Shown here: one piece after another, positions 10,187-19,354 of the stretch
How the letters are laid out: each line of letters starts with the position of its first letter
Numbering within the stretch: position 1 is the first letter of the stretch
Assembly: GCA_009699375.1 (NCBI GenBank)
Contig: WLOF01000007.1
Span: 1 to 35,901, forward strand
Source of the DNA: Actinomycetota bacterium
Lineage (GTDB): Bacteria > Actinomycetota > Actinomycetes > Nanopelagicales > Nanopelagicaceae
Length of the DNA stretch: 35,901 nucleotides
Reading direction: 5' to 3'
Notes under the pieces: generated by a model
Told to the model about the DNA's origin: nothing
What the model saw: only the letters and a program-made list of their open reading frames with translations
Database searches by the model: none
Translations under genes and position numbers: made by a program

Positions 10187-11059
10187 ATGAAAAACAATCG
10201 CGAAGTTTTAGTTTTAACCGGCATGTCTGGTGCGGGACGGTCGACTGTTGCCCATGCACTTGAGGATTTGGGTTGGTACGTCGTTGATAACGTGCCCGCT
10301 GCTTTGTTACCGGCGCTGGTCGAACAAGCAAATGCTTCAGACATTTCCTCGATGGCAGTAGTCGTTGATGTGCGAAGCGGAAGATTCTTCGATGACCTCA
10401 CAACCTCATTAAAGAATTTGGCTCTCAGTTCTACTACTCATCGTTTGCTCTTTCTCGATGCAACCGATCAGGCGCTAGTACAGCGATTTGAATCCACCAG
10501 GCGCCCGCATCCTCTGCAAGGGACGGACAGGATTGTTGATGGCATCGAGAGAGAACGCACGAAACTTGAAGAGCTACGTTCTAGTGCCGATATTGTCATC
10601 GACACGACAAACCTCAATGTCCACCAATTAGAAAAACGCGTAGGAGAAATTTTTGCCGCGGGGCACAAAGTTGGAGTCCGAGTCAATGTCCTTTCATTTG
10701 GATATAAATATGGCATCCCCGTTGATGCAGATTTAGTCGTGGATTGTAGATTCATTCCTAACCCACATTGGATTCCTGAATTAAGACCCCTTAACGGAAC
10801 ATCGTCGCAAGTGAGCCAGAAAGTACTTACAAGTGAAGGTGTTGAAGATTTTGTCAAAACTTATGTTTCGTTGATTGAGCAGATTGTTCCCGGTTATATC
10901 CGTGAGGGTAAGAAATTTGTCACGTTGGCAGTCGGATGCACTGGTGGAAAACATCGAAGTGTTGCGGTAGCAGAAGAAATTGCAAAGCGATTGAATTTGA
11001 TTTCAGATCCAACACCAGTTGATGCGCAAGCTGTGCATCGTGATATGGGGCGCGAATAG
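10187..11059 (+). CDS. rapZ: RNase adapter / nucleotide-binding protein RapZ
   Basis: A 290-residue P-loop protein of the RapZ (YvcJ) family. The Walker A reads GMSGAGRS, with Arg in place of the usual Lys, which I recall as common in actinobacterial members. The hallmark C-terminal motifs are present: VLSFGYKYGIPVDADLV, DCRFIPNPHW, LRPLNGTSSQV and CTGGKHRSVAVAE. In E. coli RapZ feeds the sRNA GlmY/GlmZ-RNase E circuit that sets GlmS levels; in actinobacteria the job is not clear and GlmZ is not expected. The ATG is preceded by AAAGAGG with only a 2-nt spacer. It is followed by yvcK with a 1-nt overlap and then whiA, the conserved rapZ-yvcK-whiA string. The gap to uvrC is 24 nt. Confidence 0.94.
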   Translation: MKNNREVLVLTGMSGAGRSTVAHALEDLGWYVVDNVPAALLPALVEQANASDISSMAVVVDVRSGRFFDDLTTSLKNLALSSTTHRLLFLDATDQALVQRFESTRRPHPLQGTDRIVDGIERERTKLEELRSSADIVIDTTNLNVHQLEKRVGEIFAAGHKVGVRVNVLSFGYKYGIPVDADLVVDCRFIPNPHWIPELRPLNGTSSQVSQKVLTSEGVEDFVKTYVSLIEQIVPGYIREGKKFVTLAVGCTGGKHRSVAVAEEIAKRLNLISDPTPVDAQAVHRDMGRE

Positions 11060-12006
11060 TGCAAGCACGTGTAGTCGCGCTCGGCGGAGGTCATGGATTG
11101 GCAGCAACGCTCGGGGCGCTGCGGCGAGTTACGAGTGAAATTACAGCCATTGTGACTGTTGCCGATAACGGCGGATCTAGCGGGCGACTGAGAAATGAAT
11201 TGCCCATTCTCCCTCCAGGTGATTTGCGTATGGCATTAGCAGCTCTGTGTTCTGATGATGAGTGGGGCAGGAGTTGGGCGGAAATAATGCAATATCGCTT
11301 TACTTCCGGTCAATGGTTAGAAGGACATCCTGTTGGGAATTTATTACTTGCAGCGTTATGGGATCGAGATGAAGATCCTGTAGCAGGCTTAGATCGAGTA
11401 GCTTCTTTATTGAAAGTTGTCGGTCGAGTTCTACCGATGGCATCGGCACCGCTCGATATTGAAGGTACTTTTCTTTCTTCAGTGGGGAGAGTAGTTGTTC
11501 GAGGGCAAGAACAAGTAGCCACAACAAAAGGTAAATTGGAATCGCTGAAAATTCTTCCGGCAGATGCAACGGCGCGACCTGAAGCAATAGAAGCTATTGG
11601 AAAAGCAGAGTGGATCACCATGGGACCAGGGTCTTGGTTTTCGAGTGTTCTGCCACATCTGCTTGTCACAGAACAGAGAGAAGCTTTAACTCATGCACGC
11701 GCGAAAAGAATAATTTTGCTCAATCTTGATGCGCACCCAAATTCCACTGGGGATGAATTGGCTGGCCGCGAACCCGAAGAACATTTGAACCTGATACACC
11801 ATTACGCGCCAGAAATGTCCTGTGATTATGTGATTGCAGACACGGGAGTTGTCAGAAATAGGGTCTCACTTTCGGAAAAAGTTGCCGAAATGGGTGGGAA
11901 ATTAATAGTTGCTGACTTAAGTAGGGGACCCGGAAGTGTCCATCATGATCAAGAAAAATTAGTTTCCGTATTTGGCCACATCTTCGCGCAGACCCTGATT
12001 GGATAA
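11059..12006 (+). CDS. yvcK: Gluconeogenesis factor YvcK/CuvA-like protein (CofD superfamily)
   Basis: A 315-residue member of the UPF0052/YvcK family, which binds UDP-sugars and is linked to cell-wall synthesis and growth on gluconeogenic carbon (YvcK in Bacillus, CuvA in mycobacteria). The N-terminus has [18 protein letters not shown], the nucleotide-binding glycine loop, then [14 protein letters not shown] and [12 protein letters not shown], both diagnostic. [12 protein letters not shown] and [17 protein letters not shown] are also present. The loop often conserved around PGETDG in this family reads [15 protein letters not shown] here, so it is diverged. The start is a GTG whose G is the last base of the rapZ TAG stop; there is no separate ribosome binding site, so coupling is likely. 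whiA follows after 4 nt. Confidence 0.93.
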   Translation: MQARVVALGGGHGLAATLGALRRVTSEITAIVTVADNGGSSGRLRNELPILPPGDLRMALAALCSDDEWGRSWAEIMQYRFTSGQWLEGHPVGNLLLAALWDRDEDPVAGLDRVASLLKVVGRVLPMASAPLDIEGTFLSSVGRVVVRGQEQVATTKGKLESLKILPADATARPEAIEAIGKAEWITMGPGSWFSSVLPHLLVTEQREALTHARAKRIILLNLDAHPNSTGDELAGREPEEHLNLIHHYAPEMSCDYVIADTGVVRNRVSLSEKVAEMGGKLIVADLSRGPGSVHHDQEKLVSVFGHIFAQTLIG

Positions 12007-12010
12007 GCAC

Positions 12011-12988
12011 ATGGCTATGACTTCATCAGTAAAAGACGAACTCAGTCGATTGTCGGTAACAAAGCCTTGTTGCCGCAAAGCTGAGGTTTCCGCACTACTT
12101 CGATTCGCGGGCGGGCTTCATATCTCCTCTGGGAAAATCGTCATAGAAGTGGAACTTGATGCTGCTCAGAGCGCACGACGACTACGCAAAGACATTGCCG
12201 ATATTTATGGACACGAAAGTGATTTGGCAGTTTTGTCTTCGAGTGGCTTGAGAAAAGGTTCTCGATATGTTGTCCGCGTTAGCGAACAGGGAGATGCGCT
12301 TGCTCGCCAAACAGGACTTGTAGATGGAAATGGCAGACCGGTTCGAGGATTGCCACCTCAAGTTGTTTCCGCCGCAATTTGCGATGCAGAGGCAGCATGG
12401 CGTGGCGCATTCATTGCACATGGCTCTCTCACTGAACCAGGACGTTCCTCCTCTTTGGAAATAACATGTCCTGGGCCTGAAGCCGCGCTTGCACTTGTAG
12501 GCGCAGCTCGTCGTTTAGGAATTGTTGCAAAAGCGCGCGAAGTTCGTGGCGTTGATCGCGTTGTCATTCGCGATGGAGATGCAATCGGTGTTTTGCTGAC
12601 ACGTTTAGGTGCTCACGAAAGTGTTTTAGCATGGGAAGAACGTCGCATGAGACGCGAAGTGAGGGCAACAGCAAATAGATTAGCAAATTTTGATGATGCT
12701 AATTTGCGACGTTCCGCGCGTGCAGCTGTCGCTGCGGCCGCTCGAGTGCAACGAGCTATGGAGATTCTTGGACCAACAATTCCTGATCATTTAAAGGAAG
12801 CAGGAGAACTACGCATTAATCACGGACAAGCAAGTTTAGAAGAATTAGGTTCACTCGCGACGCCTCCGATGACCAAAGACGCAATTGCAGGACGCATACG
12901 TCGCTTATTGGCTATGGCTGATAAGAAAGCAGGGGACTTAGGCATTCCAGACACCGAAGCGGGCTTGTCACCAGAGTTACTTAACTAA
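12011..12988 (+). CDS. whiA: Sporulation/cell-division transcription regulator WhiA
   Basis: A 325-residue DNA-binding protein: a degenerate LAGLIDADG homing-endonuclease fold (about residues 1-190) followed by a helix-turn-helix domain (about 225-315). The run around [12 protein letters not shown] and [17 protein letters not shown], and the linker [18 protein letters not shown], are near-invariant in actinobacterial WhiA. In Streptomyces it works with WhiB to control division genes; in non-sporulating bacteria it affects division and nucleoid segregation. I place the start at the ATG at 12011 ([14 protein letters not shown]). A TTG at 11999 overlaps yvcK and adds four residues not seen in the family. 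Another ATG two codons later is possible. It ends the coaE-to-whiA run. Confidence 0.96.
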   Translation: MAMTSSVKDELSRLSVTKPCCRKAEVSALLRFAGGLHISSGKIVIEVELDAAQSARRLRKDIADIYGHESDLAVLSSSGLRKGSRYVVRVSEQGDALARQTGLVDGNGRPVRGLPPQVVSAAICDAEAAWRGAFIAHGSLTEPGRSSSLEITCPGPEAALALVGAARRLGIVAKAREVRGVDRVVIRDGDAIGVLLTRLGAHESVLAWEERRMRREVRATANRLANFDDANLRRSARAAVAAAARVQRAMEILGPTIPDHLKEAGELRINHGQASLEELGSLATPPMTKDAIAGRIRRLLAMADKKAGDLGIPDTEAGLSPELLN

Positions 12989-13033
12989 CTCATTGACACT
13001 AAATAATGTTAACTACAAAAGAATTTCCCCTGA

Positions 13034-13039
13034 TAAGAT
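13034..13039 (+). promoter_or_regulatory. Candidate extended -10 box of gap
   Basis: TAAGAT preceded by TGA (extended -10, TGN before the hexamer) lies in the 116-nt gap between whiA and gap. Transcription would start near 13046 and give a leader of about 60 nt. I see no strong -35 at the right distance. Confidence 0.35.
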
Positions 13040-13092
13040 TGGCAAACATTCAACGTTATGGGCAAAATCCTGTCGGTAACGCACATATTTAA

Positions 13093-14102
<1,010 letters not shown>

Positions 14103-14103
<1 letters not shown>

Positions 14104-15278
14104 TGTCATCGCTCCAATCGCTTGAGATTTCTAACAAGCGAGTTTTCCTTCGATGCGATCTCAATGTTCCAATCAAAGACGGTGAAATTGTTGATGATGG
14201 TCGTATAAGGGCGTCGTTACCTACAATAAAATTCTTATTAGAAAGCGGAGCATCTCTTGTCATCGGCGCCCACTTGGGACGACCAAAGGGTGAAATATCA
14301 TCTGAGTTGTCGTTGGCACCTGTAGCAGAACGGTTACGAGTCTTGCTCAACCGTGAGGTCGATTTTGTCGCAGGAAAGCGGGCTCACGTAATCCCACATG
14401 TAGGTAAAGGTCATGTTCAACTACTCGAGAATTTGCGATTTTCGGCAGCTGAAACTAGCAAAGTACAAAGCGAACGAGAAAGTTTTGCTCGCGAAATTGC
14501 TGATTCTGTTGATTGTTACGTGGGCGATGGGTTCGGTGCTGTGCATCGCTCGCACGCTTCTGTTTATGATTTACCGTTGATGTTGCCTCATGCGCCAGGG
14601 TTCTTGGTGTCAGCAGAAGTTGAAATTCTTGAGAAGTTAACGCGGAACCCTGAGAGGCCTTATGCAGTTATTCTTGGAGGATCCAAGGTTTCTGACAAAA
14701 TTGCGGTGATCTCTAACTTGTTGGACAAAGTTAATGTGTTGGCGATTGGCGGTGGAATGGTTTTTACATTCCTGGCTGCGCAAGGGAAGGTAATCGGGAA
14801 ATCATTGGTAGAGAAAGAGCTGATCCCCACAGTTAAAGAATTAATATCGAGGGCAGCGGGGCTCGGCGTTGATTTACTGCTACCCACCGACATCGTTGTA
14901 GCACCAGCTTTTTCAGCAGATGCGCCAGCAACCGTAGTAAGTGTCGATGGAATTGGCGAAGAAATGATGGGGTTGGACATAGGACCCGCATCTGCGAAAA
15001 ATTTCGCTGCAGCGATAGCACCATGCAAAACTGTTTTCTGGAATGGACCAATGGGTGTTTTCGAATTCCCAGCCTTCGCGCACGGAACTCGGGTGGTAGC
15101 GCAGGCCCTTAAGGAGATTTCTGGAATGTCAGTTGTTGGTGGAGGAGATAGTGCTGCCGCAGTTCGGTCATTTGGCTTTGCAGATTCAGATTTCGGATAC
15201 ATTTCCACCGGTGGCGGTGCGTCGCTGGAGTATTTGGAAGGCAAGCAATTGCCTGGACTTCAAGCGCTGGATCTTTAA
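14103..15278 (+). CDS. pgk: Phosphoglycerate kinase
   Basis: A 391-residue cytosolic enzyme that transfers phosphate from 1,3-bisphosphoglycerate to ADP. The N-domain substrate loop reads [15 protein letters not shown] (about residues 15-29), followed by [10 protein letters not shown] and [15 protein letters not shown]. The C-domain has the nucleotide-binding [29 protein letters not shown] and the hinge motif [14 protein letters not shown] with [14 protein letters not shown]. Length is normal (family about 390-400). It overlaps gap by one base (TAATG) and tpiA follows after 23 nt, so all three are likely on one transcript. Confidence 0.97.
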
Positions 15279-15301
15279 ATGACTGTGTGGAAAGGATGAT
15301 C

Positions 15302-16075
15302 ATGCGCAAACCGCTCATGGCTGGAAATTGGAAAATGAACCTCAATCACCTCGAGGCGATTGCAGTTGTTCAAAAGCTTGTTTATAGCATTAACGATAAG
15401 GATTACGATGCAGTCGATGTAGCTGTGCTGCCACCATTCACAGATATACGGTCAATCCAAACGCTAGTTGATGGTGACCGCTTGAGACTTCTTTACGGTG
15501 CTCAAGATGTTTCAGCTCATACCAATGGCGCATTTACTGGTGATATTTCTGCAGCAATGCTCGCAAAACTTGGTTGTACTTTTGTTGTCGTCGGACACAG
15601 CGAAAGGCGTTCTATTCACAAAGAGGACGACGTTCTCGTTAACAAGAAAATCAAAGCAATATTAAGCCAGGAGATGACACCAATCTTTTGCGTAGGCGAG
15701 GATTCCTCAGTGAGAGATTCGGGCGCGCATGTTTCGCATGTTATTCGCCAAATGCGAGCTGGTCTTGCAAATCTTTCGAAGCCAGAACTCAAGAAAATTG
15801 TGATTGCTTACGAACCAATTTGGGCAATCGGCACTGGCAAAACTGCAACCCCGGCAGATGCGCAGGAAGTATGTGCTGCCATCAGGAATGAAATGGAAGA
15901 GATTGGATCTCACGAAATCTCTCAAAATGCACGTATTCTTTATGGCGGTTCAGTAAAATCTGCCAACATAGCCGAAATCATGAAGGAACCCGATGTCGAC
16001 GGCGCTCTCATTGGGGGAGCCAGTCTTGACCCTGAAGAACTCGCTAAAATCGTCAAGTTTCATCAATCAACCTGA
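15302..16075 (+). CDS. tpiA: Triosephosphate isomerase
   Basis: A 257-residue TIM barrel that interconverts dihydroxyacetone phosphate and glyceraldehyde 3-phosphate. Catalytic residues are visible: N9 and K11 in AGNWKMN, H98 in VVGHSERRS, and E170 in [14 protein letters not shown], where the flexible loop 6 follows. The phosphate-binding [11 protein letters not shown] and GALIGGASL are intact. The ATG at 15302 has AAAGGA 5 nt upstream. A GTG at 15287 and an ATG at 15296 lie upstream in frame, but they would place that ribosome binding site inside the coding region. Confidence 0.97.
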   Translation: MRKPLMAGNWKMNLNHLEAIAVVQKLVYSINDKDYDAVDVAVLPPFTDIRSIQTLVDGDRLRLLYGAQDVSAHTNGAFTGDISAAMLAKLGCTFVVVGHSERRSIHKEDDVLVNKKIKAILSQEMTPIFCVGEDSSVRDSGAHVSHVIRQMRAGLANLSKPELKKIVIAYEPIWAIGTGKTATPADAQEVCAAIRNEMEEIGSHEISQNARILYGGSVKSANIAEIMKEPDVDGALIGGASLDPEELAKIVKFHQST

Positions 16076-16118
16076 TTTACAGTACTCTTTGCCCCTACAA
16101 GATCTATAAGGAGTTCCC

Positions 16119-16346
16119 ATGAAATTAGCGCTTTCAATTCTGCTTATCGTGACAAGCGTTTTAATGATTCTCTTAGTCCTTTTACATAAGGGCAAAGGAA
16201 GCGGACTTTCTGACCTTTTTGGTGGCGGAGTCTCCTCGAATTACGGTGGCTCATCTGTGGTTGAAAAGAATCTTGATCGAATTACCATTGTTGTAGGAGG
16301 ACTCTGGTTTGCAAGTGTTGTGGCTTTAAGTTTGGTACTTAAGTAA
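16119..16346 (+). CDS. secG: Preprotein translocase subunit SecG
   Basis: A 75-residue membrane protein with two predicted membrane helices (about residues 3-22 and 52-72) and a glycine/serine-rich loop with HKGKGSGLSDLFGG between them, the SecG hallmark. SecG is the small accessory subunit of the SecYEG channel and helps SecA-driven export. A strong AAGGAG precedes the ATG. The position between tpiA and rbpA is a known arrangement in actinobacteria. The 43-nt gap from tpiA holds no terminator, so read-through from the glycolytic genes is likely. Confidence 0.93.
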   Translation: MKLALSILLIVTSVLMILLVLLHKGKGSGLSDLFGGGVSSNYGGSSVVEKNLDRITIVVGGLWFASVVALSLVLK

Positions 16347-16386
16347 ATCGAGTTCATCATCTTGTTGTAATTAGTGAGGAGTTCCA

Positions 16387-16731
16387 ATGGCAGGCGGAAG
16401 TGCAATCCGAGGTAGTCGAGTCGGCGCAGGTCCTATGGGCGAAGCTGAACGCGGCGAATCCATTGGTCGCTTTCAGGTTTCTTATTGGTGCTCTAATAAA
16501 CATGAAACAAAACCTTCATTTGCTGAAGACGGAACTGTGGTCATTCCCGATGAATGGGATTGCCCACGTTGCGGATTTCCAGCAGGTCGTGATAAGAACA
16601 ATCCACCTAGCCCAGTAAAAAATGAGCCGTATAAAACTCACTTGGCATATGTGAAAGAAAGACGTACTGACGCTGAGGGTGCCAAATTGCTGGAAGAAGC
16701 CCTTCGCAAACTACGCGGAGACGACGACTAA
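16387..16731 (+). CDS. rbpA: RNA polymerase-binding protein RbpA
   Basis: A 114-residue actinobacteria-specific transcription factor that binds RNA polymerase and the principal sigma factor and stabilises the open complex. The N-terminal tail MAGGSAIRGSRVGAGPMGE is characteristic. The core domain has a likely zinc site C35-x3-H39 with C59-x2-C62 (WCSNKH and CPRCG). A basic linker and the sigma-interaction helices (KTHLAYVKERR to the end) follow. GAGGAG precedes the ATG. It is a lineage marker: RbpA is not found outside Actinobacteria. Its TAA overlaps the TAG of the convergent pgi gene by two bases. Confidence 0.96.
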   Translation: MAGGSAIRGSRVGAGPMGEAERGESIGRFQVSYWCSNKHETKPSFAEDGTVVIPDEWDCPRCGFPAGRDKNNPPSPVKNEPYKTHLAYVKERRTDAEGAKLLEEALRKLRGDDD

Positions 16732-18266
16732 GAAATCGATCGTGCTGCCGAGAGAATCTGACTTATACCCTTTTCTCGGTTCTTCAGGTGTAAACGAATG
16801 ACTTTACGATTGGTTCCCAAAAGTATTTCCGCGTCCCCTAAGGCTTGAGCCATCATTAACGTTTGCAAAGTGAACGCTTGACCCGGAATTTTTATATCTT
16901 CTTCGGGATCTGCAGTTATTTGTAAGAAGGCACCCATATCTGGACCGCCTTTGTGGAATTGACCTGTCGAATGCAGAAATCGTGGTCCCCATCCGAATGC
17001 AACGGGGGATGAGCACCTCTGTGCAAGTATATTTCTCAGTTCGCCAATCTGGAAATCCATTTCGCTGTCGAGAAAAGCCATGATGTACAAGTAATCATCA
17101 AGGTGAATTGAGGAAAGTAATTCAGAAAGAGTAGTGACTACTTTTTGGTTACTTCCAAATACTTCAACGTCACCATCCACGTAATTGCTGGGCACCGATG
17201 GTGAAGAACCAGCCCATTGTGAGAGCAAAGACGTTGTTTTAGTTTTCGAAAGTGCCACGTGTGGTTCGTTAAAAGGATCTACATTTATCGCGTAACACAA
17301 CAGTGCTGTGACCCATTCCCAGAATATGAATTGTGAACCCAAATCGCCTTCGACAATGAGGTCGGCGTTCCCCTCAAAAGCAATCGATAACGTAGATCCA
17401 GAAACTGGCGAACTCAGGTTCTCTACAACAACCGGCAAGATTCCTTTCCCGCCTTTGCCAGTAGATTCGGCAAGAAGTTGTTCGATCCAATCTGATAAGC
17501 CAGGCATTTCTGAACCGGCATCGGTAATCGAAATAAAATGTCCTGATTGCTTTGCTAGCAAATATGCAACTGCAACAGCTGGTGAATGAAGCCCTTCGAA
17601 ATTCTTTTCAGCTTCTTGAGCTTGATCGAGAAGGACAGAAATATCTAAACCAAGTAGCGCCGATGGGGCTAATCCGTATGCGCTTAAAGCGCTATAACGT
17701 CCACCTACATTTGGCTCTGCGTGAATGGTTTTTATTGACTTTCTTTTGGCATATTCGTCTAAGGGGGAGTGAGCATCAGTGATAATCACAATGTGATCTT
17801 TTGGGGTGGCGCCAGCAGATAGAAGAGCTTGCTCAAAAATAGCCAAGTGCGACAAAACTTCAATGGTTGTTCCAGATTTTGAACTAACAATGACAAGTGT
17901 AGAAAGTAAATCGCCATCAAGTGCTCGTCTCACCACATTCGGATCTGTGCTGTCGAGAACAATGAGCGATTTGTTATTACTCGCTGCGATGACTTGTGGG
18001 GCGAGTGAGGAGCCACCCATTGCGGAAAGGATTACTCGATTGTAGGAATTGAATTGTGACCAAAGGGAATCAAGTACCGGCAGCAGTTTTCTTGATTCAG
18101 TAGGGAAATCAACCCAAGCCAGGCGAGTGCGTGCTTCAGTTTCGGAAGCCTTTCCCCATAATGAAACATCTTTTCCGCGAAGGCGAGTACTTGCTTCCAC
18201 AAGTGAAAGATAGAGCGAATCGACTTTATCGATAGCTGAAACTGCGTCTCCGTGAATTCGTATCAT
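16728..18266 (-). CDS. pgi: Glucose-6-phosphate isomerase
   Basis: A 512-residue sugar isomerase that interconverts glucose 6-phosphate and fructose 6-phosphate. The phosphate-binding SIS motif SSKSGTTIE, the LAESTGKGGKG segment with the catalytic glutamate, and GPRFLHSTGQFHKGG near the end are visible. This sequence type resembles the PGI half of the bifunctional transaldolase/PGI fusions known in some bacteria. The ATG at 18266 overlaps the tal stop as ATGA. A start 14 codons further up would lie inside tal and add unrelated residues. It is last in ctaA-tkt-tal-pgi, and its tail overlaps that of rbpA on the other strand. Confidence 0.95.
   Translation of the reverse strand: MIRIHGDAVSAIDKVDSLYLSLVEASTRLRGKDVSLWGKASETEARTRLAWVDFPTESRKLLPVLDSLWSQFNSYNRVILSAMGGSSLAPQVIAASNNKSLIVLDSTDPNVVRRALDGDLLSTLVIVSSKSGTTIEVLSHLAIFEQALLSAGATPKDHIVIITDAHSPLDEYAKRKSIKTIHAEPNVGGRYSALSAYGLAPSALLGLDISVLLDQAQEAEKNFEGLHSPAVAVAYLLAKQSGHFISITDAGSEMPGLSDWIEQLLAESTGKGGKGILPVVVENLSSPVSGSTLSIAFEGNADLIVEGDLGSQFIFWEWVTALLCYAINVDPFNEPHVALSKTKTTSLLSQWAGSSPSVPSNYVDGDVEVFGSNQKVVTTLSELLSSIHLDDYLYIMAFLDSEMDFQIGELRNILAQRCSSPVAFGWGPRFLHSTGQFHKGGPDMGAFLQITADPEEDIKIPGQAFTLQTLMMAQALGDAEILLGTNRKVIRLHLKNREKGISQILSAARSIS
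16748..16779 (+). terminator. Candidate terminator of the gap-rbpA run, inside the pgi 3' end
   Basis: 16748-16756 (CCGAGAGAA) pairs with 16771-16779 (TTTTCTCGG) over 9 bp with one G-U pair and a 14-nt loop, followed by the pyrimidine run TTCTTC. It lies 17 nt after the rbpA stop but within the coding strand complement of pgi. The T-run is imperfect, so this is tentative. Confidence 0.3.
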
Positions 18267-19354
18267 GACTGCATAACTTGGGCAACATTGTTTAAGAGTT
18301 CTTCCCACGAAGCGATGAACTTGTTGACGCCATCAATTTCTAAATATGTCGTGATTTCAGCGAGTTCGATACCAAGTGTTGACAAACTTTTGACCACTTC
18401 ATGTGATTGCGAGTACAAGCTCTGTAAGGTTTCTCCACGATATTTTCCATGATCGAGTAGTGCATCAAGGGTTGCCTGCGGCATTGTGTTGACCGTGTGA
18501 GGTGCCACTAAGTTGATCACATAACGTGTGTCGTCGTAGACCGGATCTTTCACTCCAGTCGATGCCCAGAGCGGTCGCTGCATTCTGGCGCCTTTGTCAG
18601 CTAGTGCTTTCCATCGTGGCGAGGTCATCGCTGACTCGAATGCTTCGTATGCAATTGCGGCATTAGCAATCGCTGCTTTTCCTAAAAGGGCTCTCGCGCC
18701 ATCTGTGTTTAAAGATTTAAGGCGTTCGTCAATCGCGGTATCAATGCGACTAATGAAAAAAGATGCAACGGAAGATACGGAAGCAATTTCCGATCCGGCT
18801 TTGACTCGTTTTTCAAGTCCAGTCATGAAGGCATCGATAACTTGGACGTATCGTTCTACGGAAAAAATCAACGTAACATTTACACTGATTCCAAGAGAAA
18901 CGAGTTCAGTAACTGCTGGTAATCCATCAAGCGTGGCGGGAACTTTGATCATGGCATTCGGGCGATTAACAATTTTCCACAAGGCGACACCTTCATCAAT
19001 GGTTTGTTGAGTTTGATGCGCTTTCCTTGGATCCACTTCAATACTGACACGGCCGTCTAAAGAATTTTGTGCAATATGAGCAAAAAGGTCACAGGCACCG
19101 CGAACATCATCAGTCGTCAATTTTTGAACAACAGACTCAACGCTAGATTTATTCAAACTTTGAATATCTGTCGCATACTCAACACCCTTGGAGATTGCAG
19201 AATTGAAAATACTTGGATTAGTCGTAACGCCAACTACGCCCGCATCACGAATTCTTGCTGGGAGGGCGTGTGGTTGGTTTCCCGAAATTTTAGAGCGCGA
19301 GAGATCATCTAACCAGATCGATGTCCCTGCGGAGGAAATTTCCTCATAAATCAT
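18263..19354 (-). CDS. tal: Transaldolase
   Basis: A 363-residue enzyme of the non-oxidative pentose-phosphate branch that moves a dihydroxyacetone unit from sedoheptulose 7-phosphate to glyceraldehyde 3-phosphate. SIWLDDLSRSKI at the start, GVVGVTTNPSIFNSAIS, and IKVPAT with the Schiff-base lysine (NAMIKVPATLDGLPA) mark it as the long (TalB-like, actinobacterial/cyanobacterial) type. The RPLWASTGVKDP segment is also typical. The ATG overlaps the tkt TGA as ATGA, and its own TGA overlaps the pgi ATG in the same way, so tkt, tal and pgi appear translationally coupled. Confidence 0.96.
   Translation of the reverse strand: MIYEEISSAGTSIWLDDLSRSKISGNQPHALPARIRDAGVVGVTTNPSIFNSAISKGVEYATDIQSLNKSSVESVVQKLTTDDVRGACDLFAHIAQNSLDGRVSIEVDPRKAHQTQQTIDEGVALWKIVNRPNAMIKVPATLDGLPAVTELVSLGISVNVTLIFSVERYVQVIDAFMTGLEKRVKAGSEIASVSSVASFFISRIDTAIDERLKSLNTDGARALLGKAAIANAAIAYEAFESAMTSPRWKALADKGARMQRPLWASTGVKDPVYDDTRYVINLVAPHTVNTMPQATLDALLDHGKYRGETLQSLYSQSHEVVKSLSTLGIELAEITTYLEIDGVNKFIASWEELLNNVAQVMQS

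Noticed and set aside
10159-10187. TTGACA at the uvrC end as a -35 for rapZ
   Set aside because: It contains the uvrC stop codon, and at 17 nt the -10 would fall on the rapZ start codon; no usable -10 is present.
12993-13019. TTGACA (12993) with TACAAA (13014) as the gap promoter
   Set aside because: The -35 is perfect but the spacer is only 15 nt and the -10 is poor; the extended -10 at 13034 seems a better candidate, though neither is proven.
14660-15244. 194-residue reading frame on the minus strand of pgk
   Set aside because: Low-complexity Ser/Pro/Thr-rich shadow of pgk codons.
18267-18308. Longer pgi start at 18308
   Set aside because: It lies inside tal; the ATGA overlap at 18266 mirrors the tkt-tal junction.
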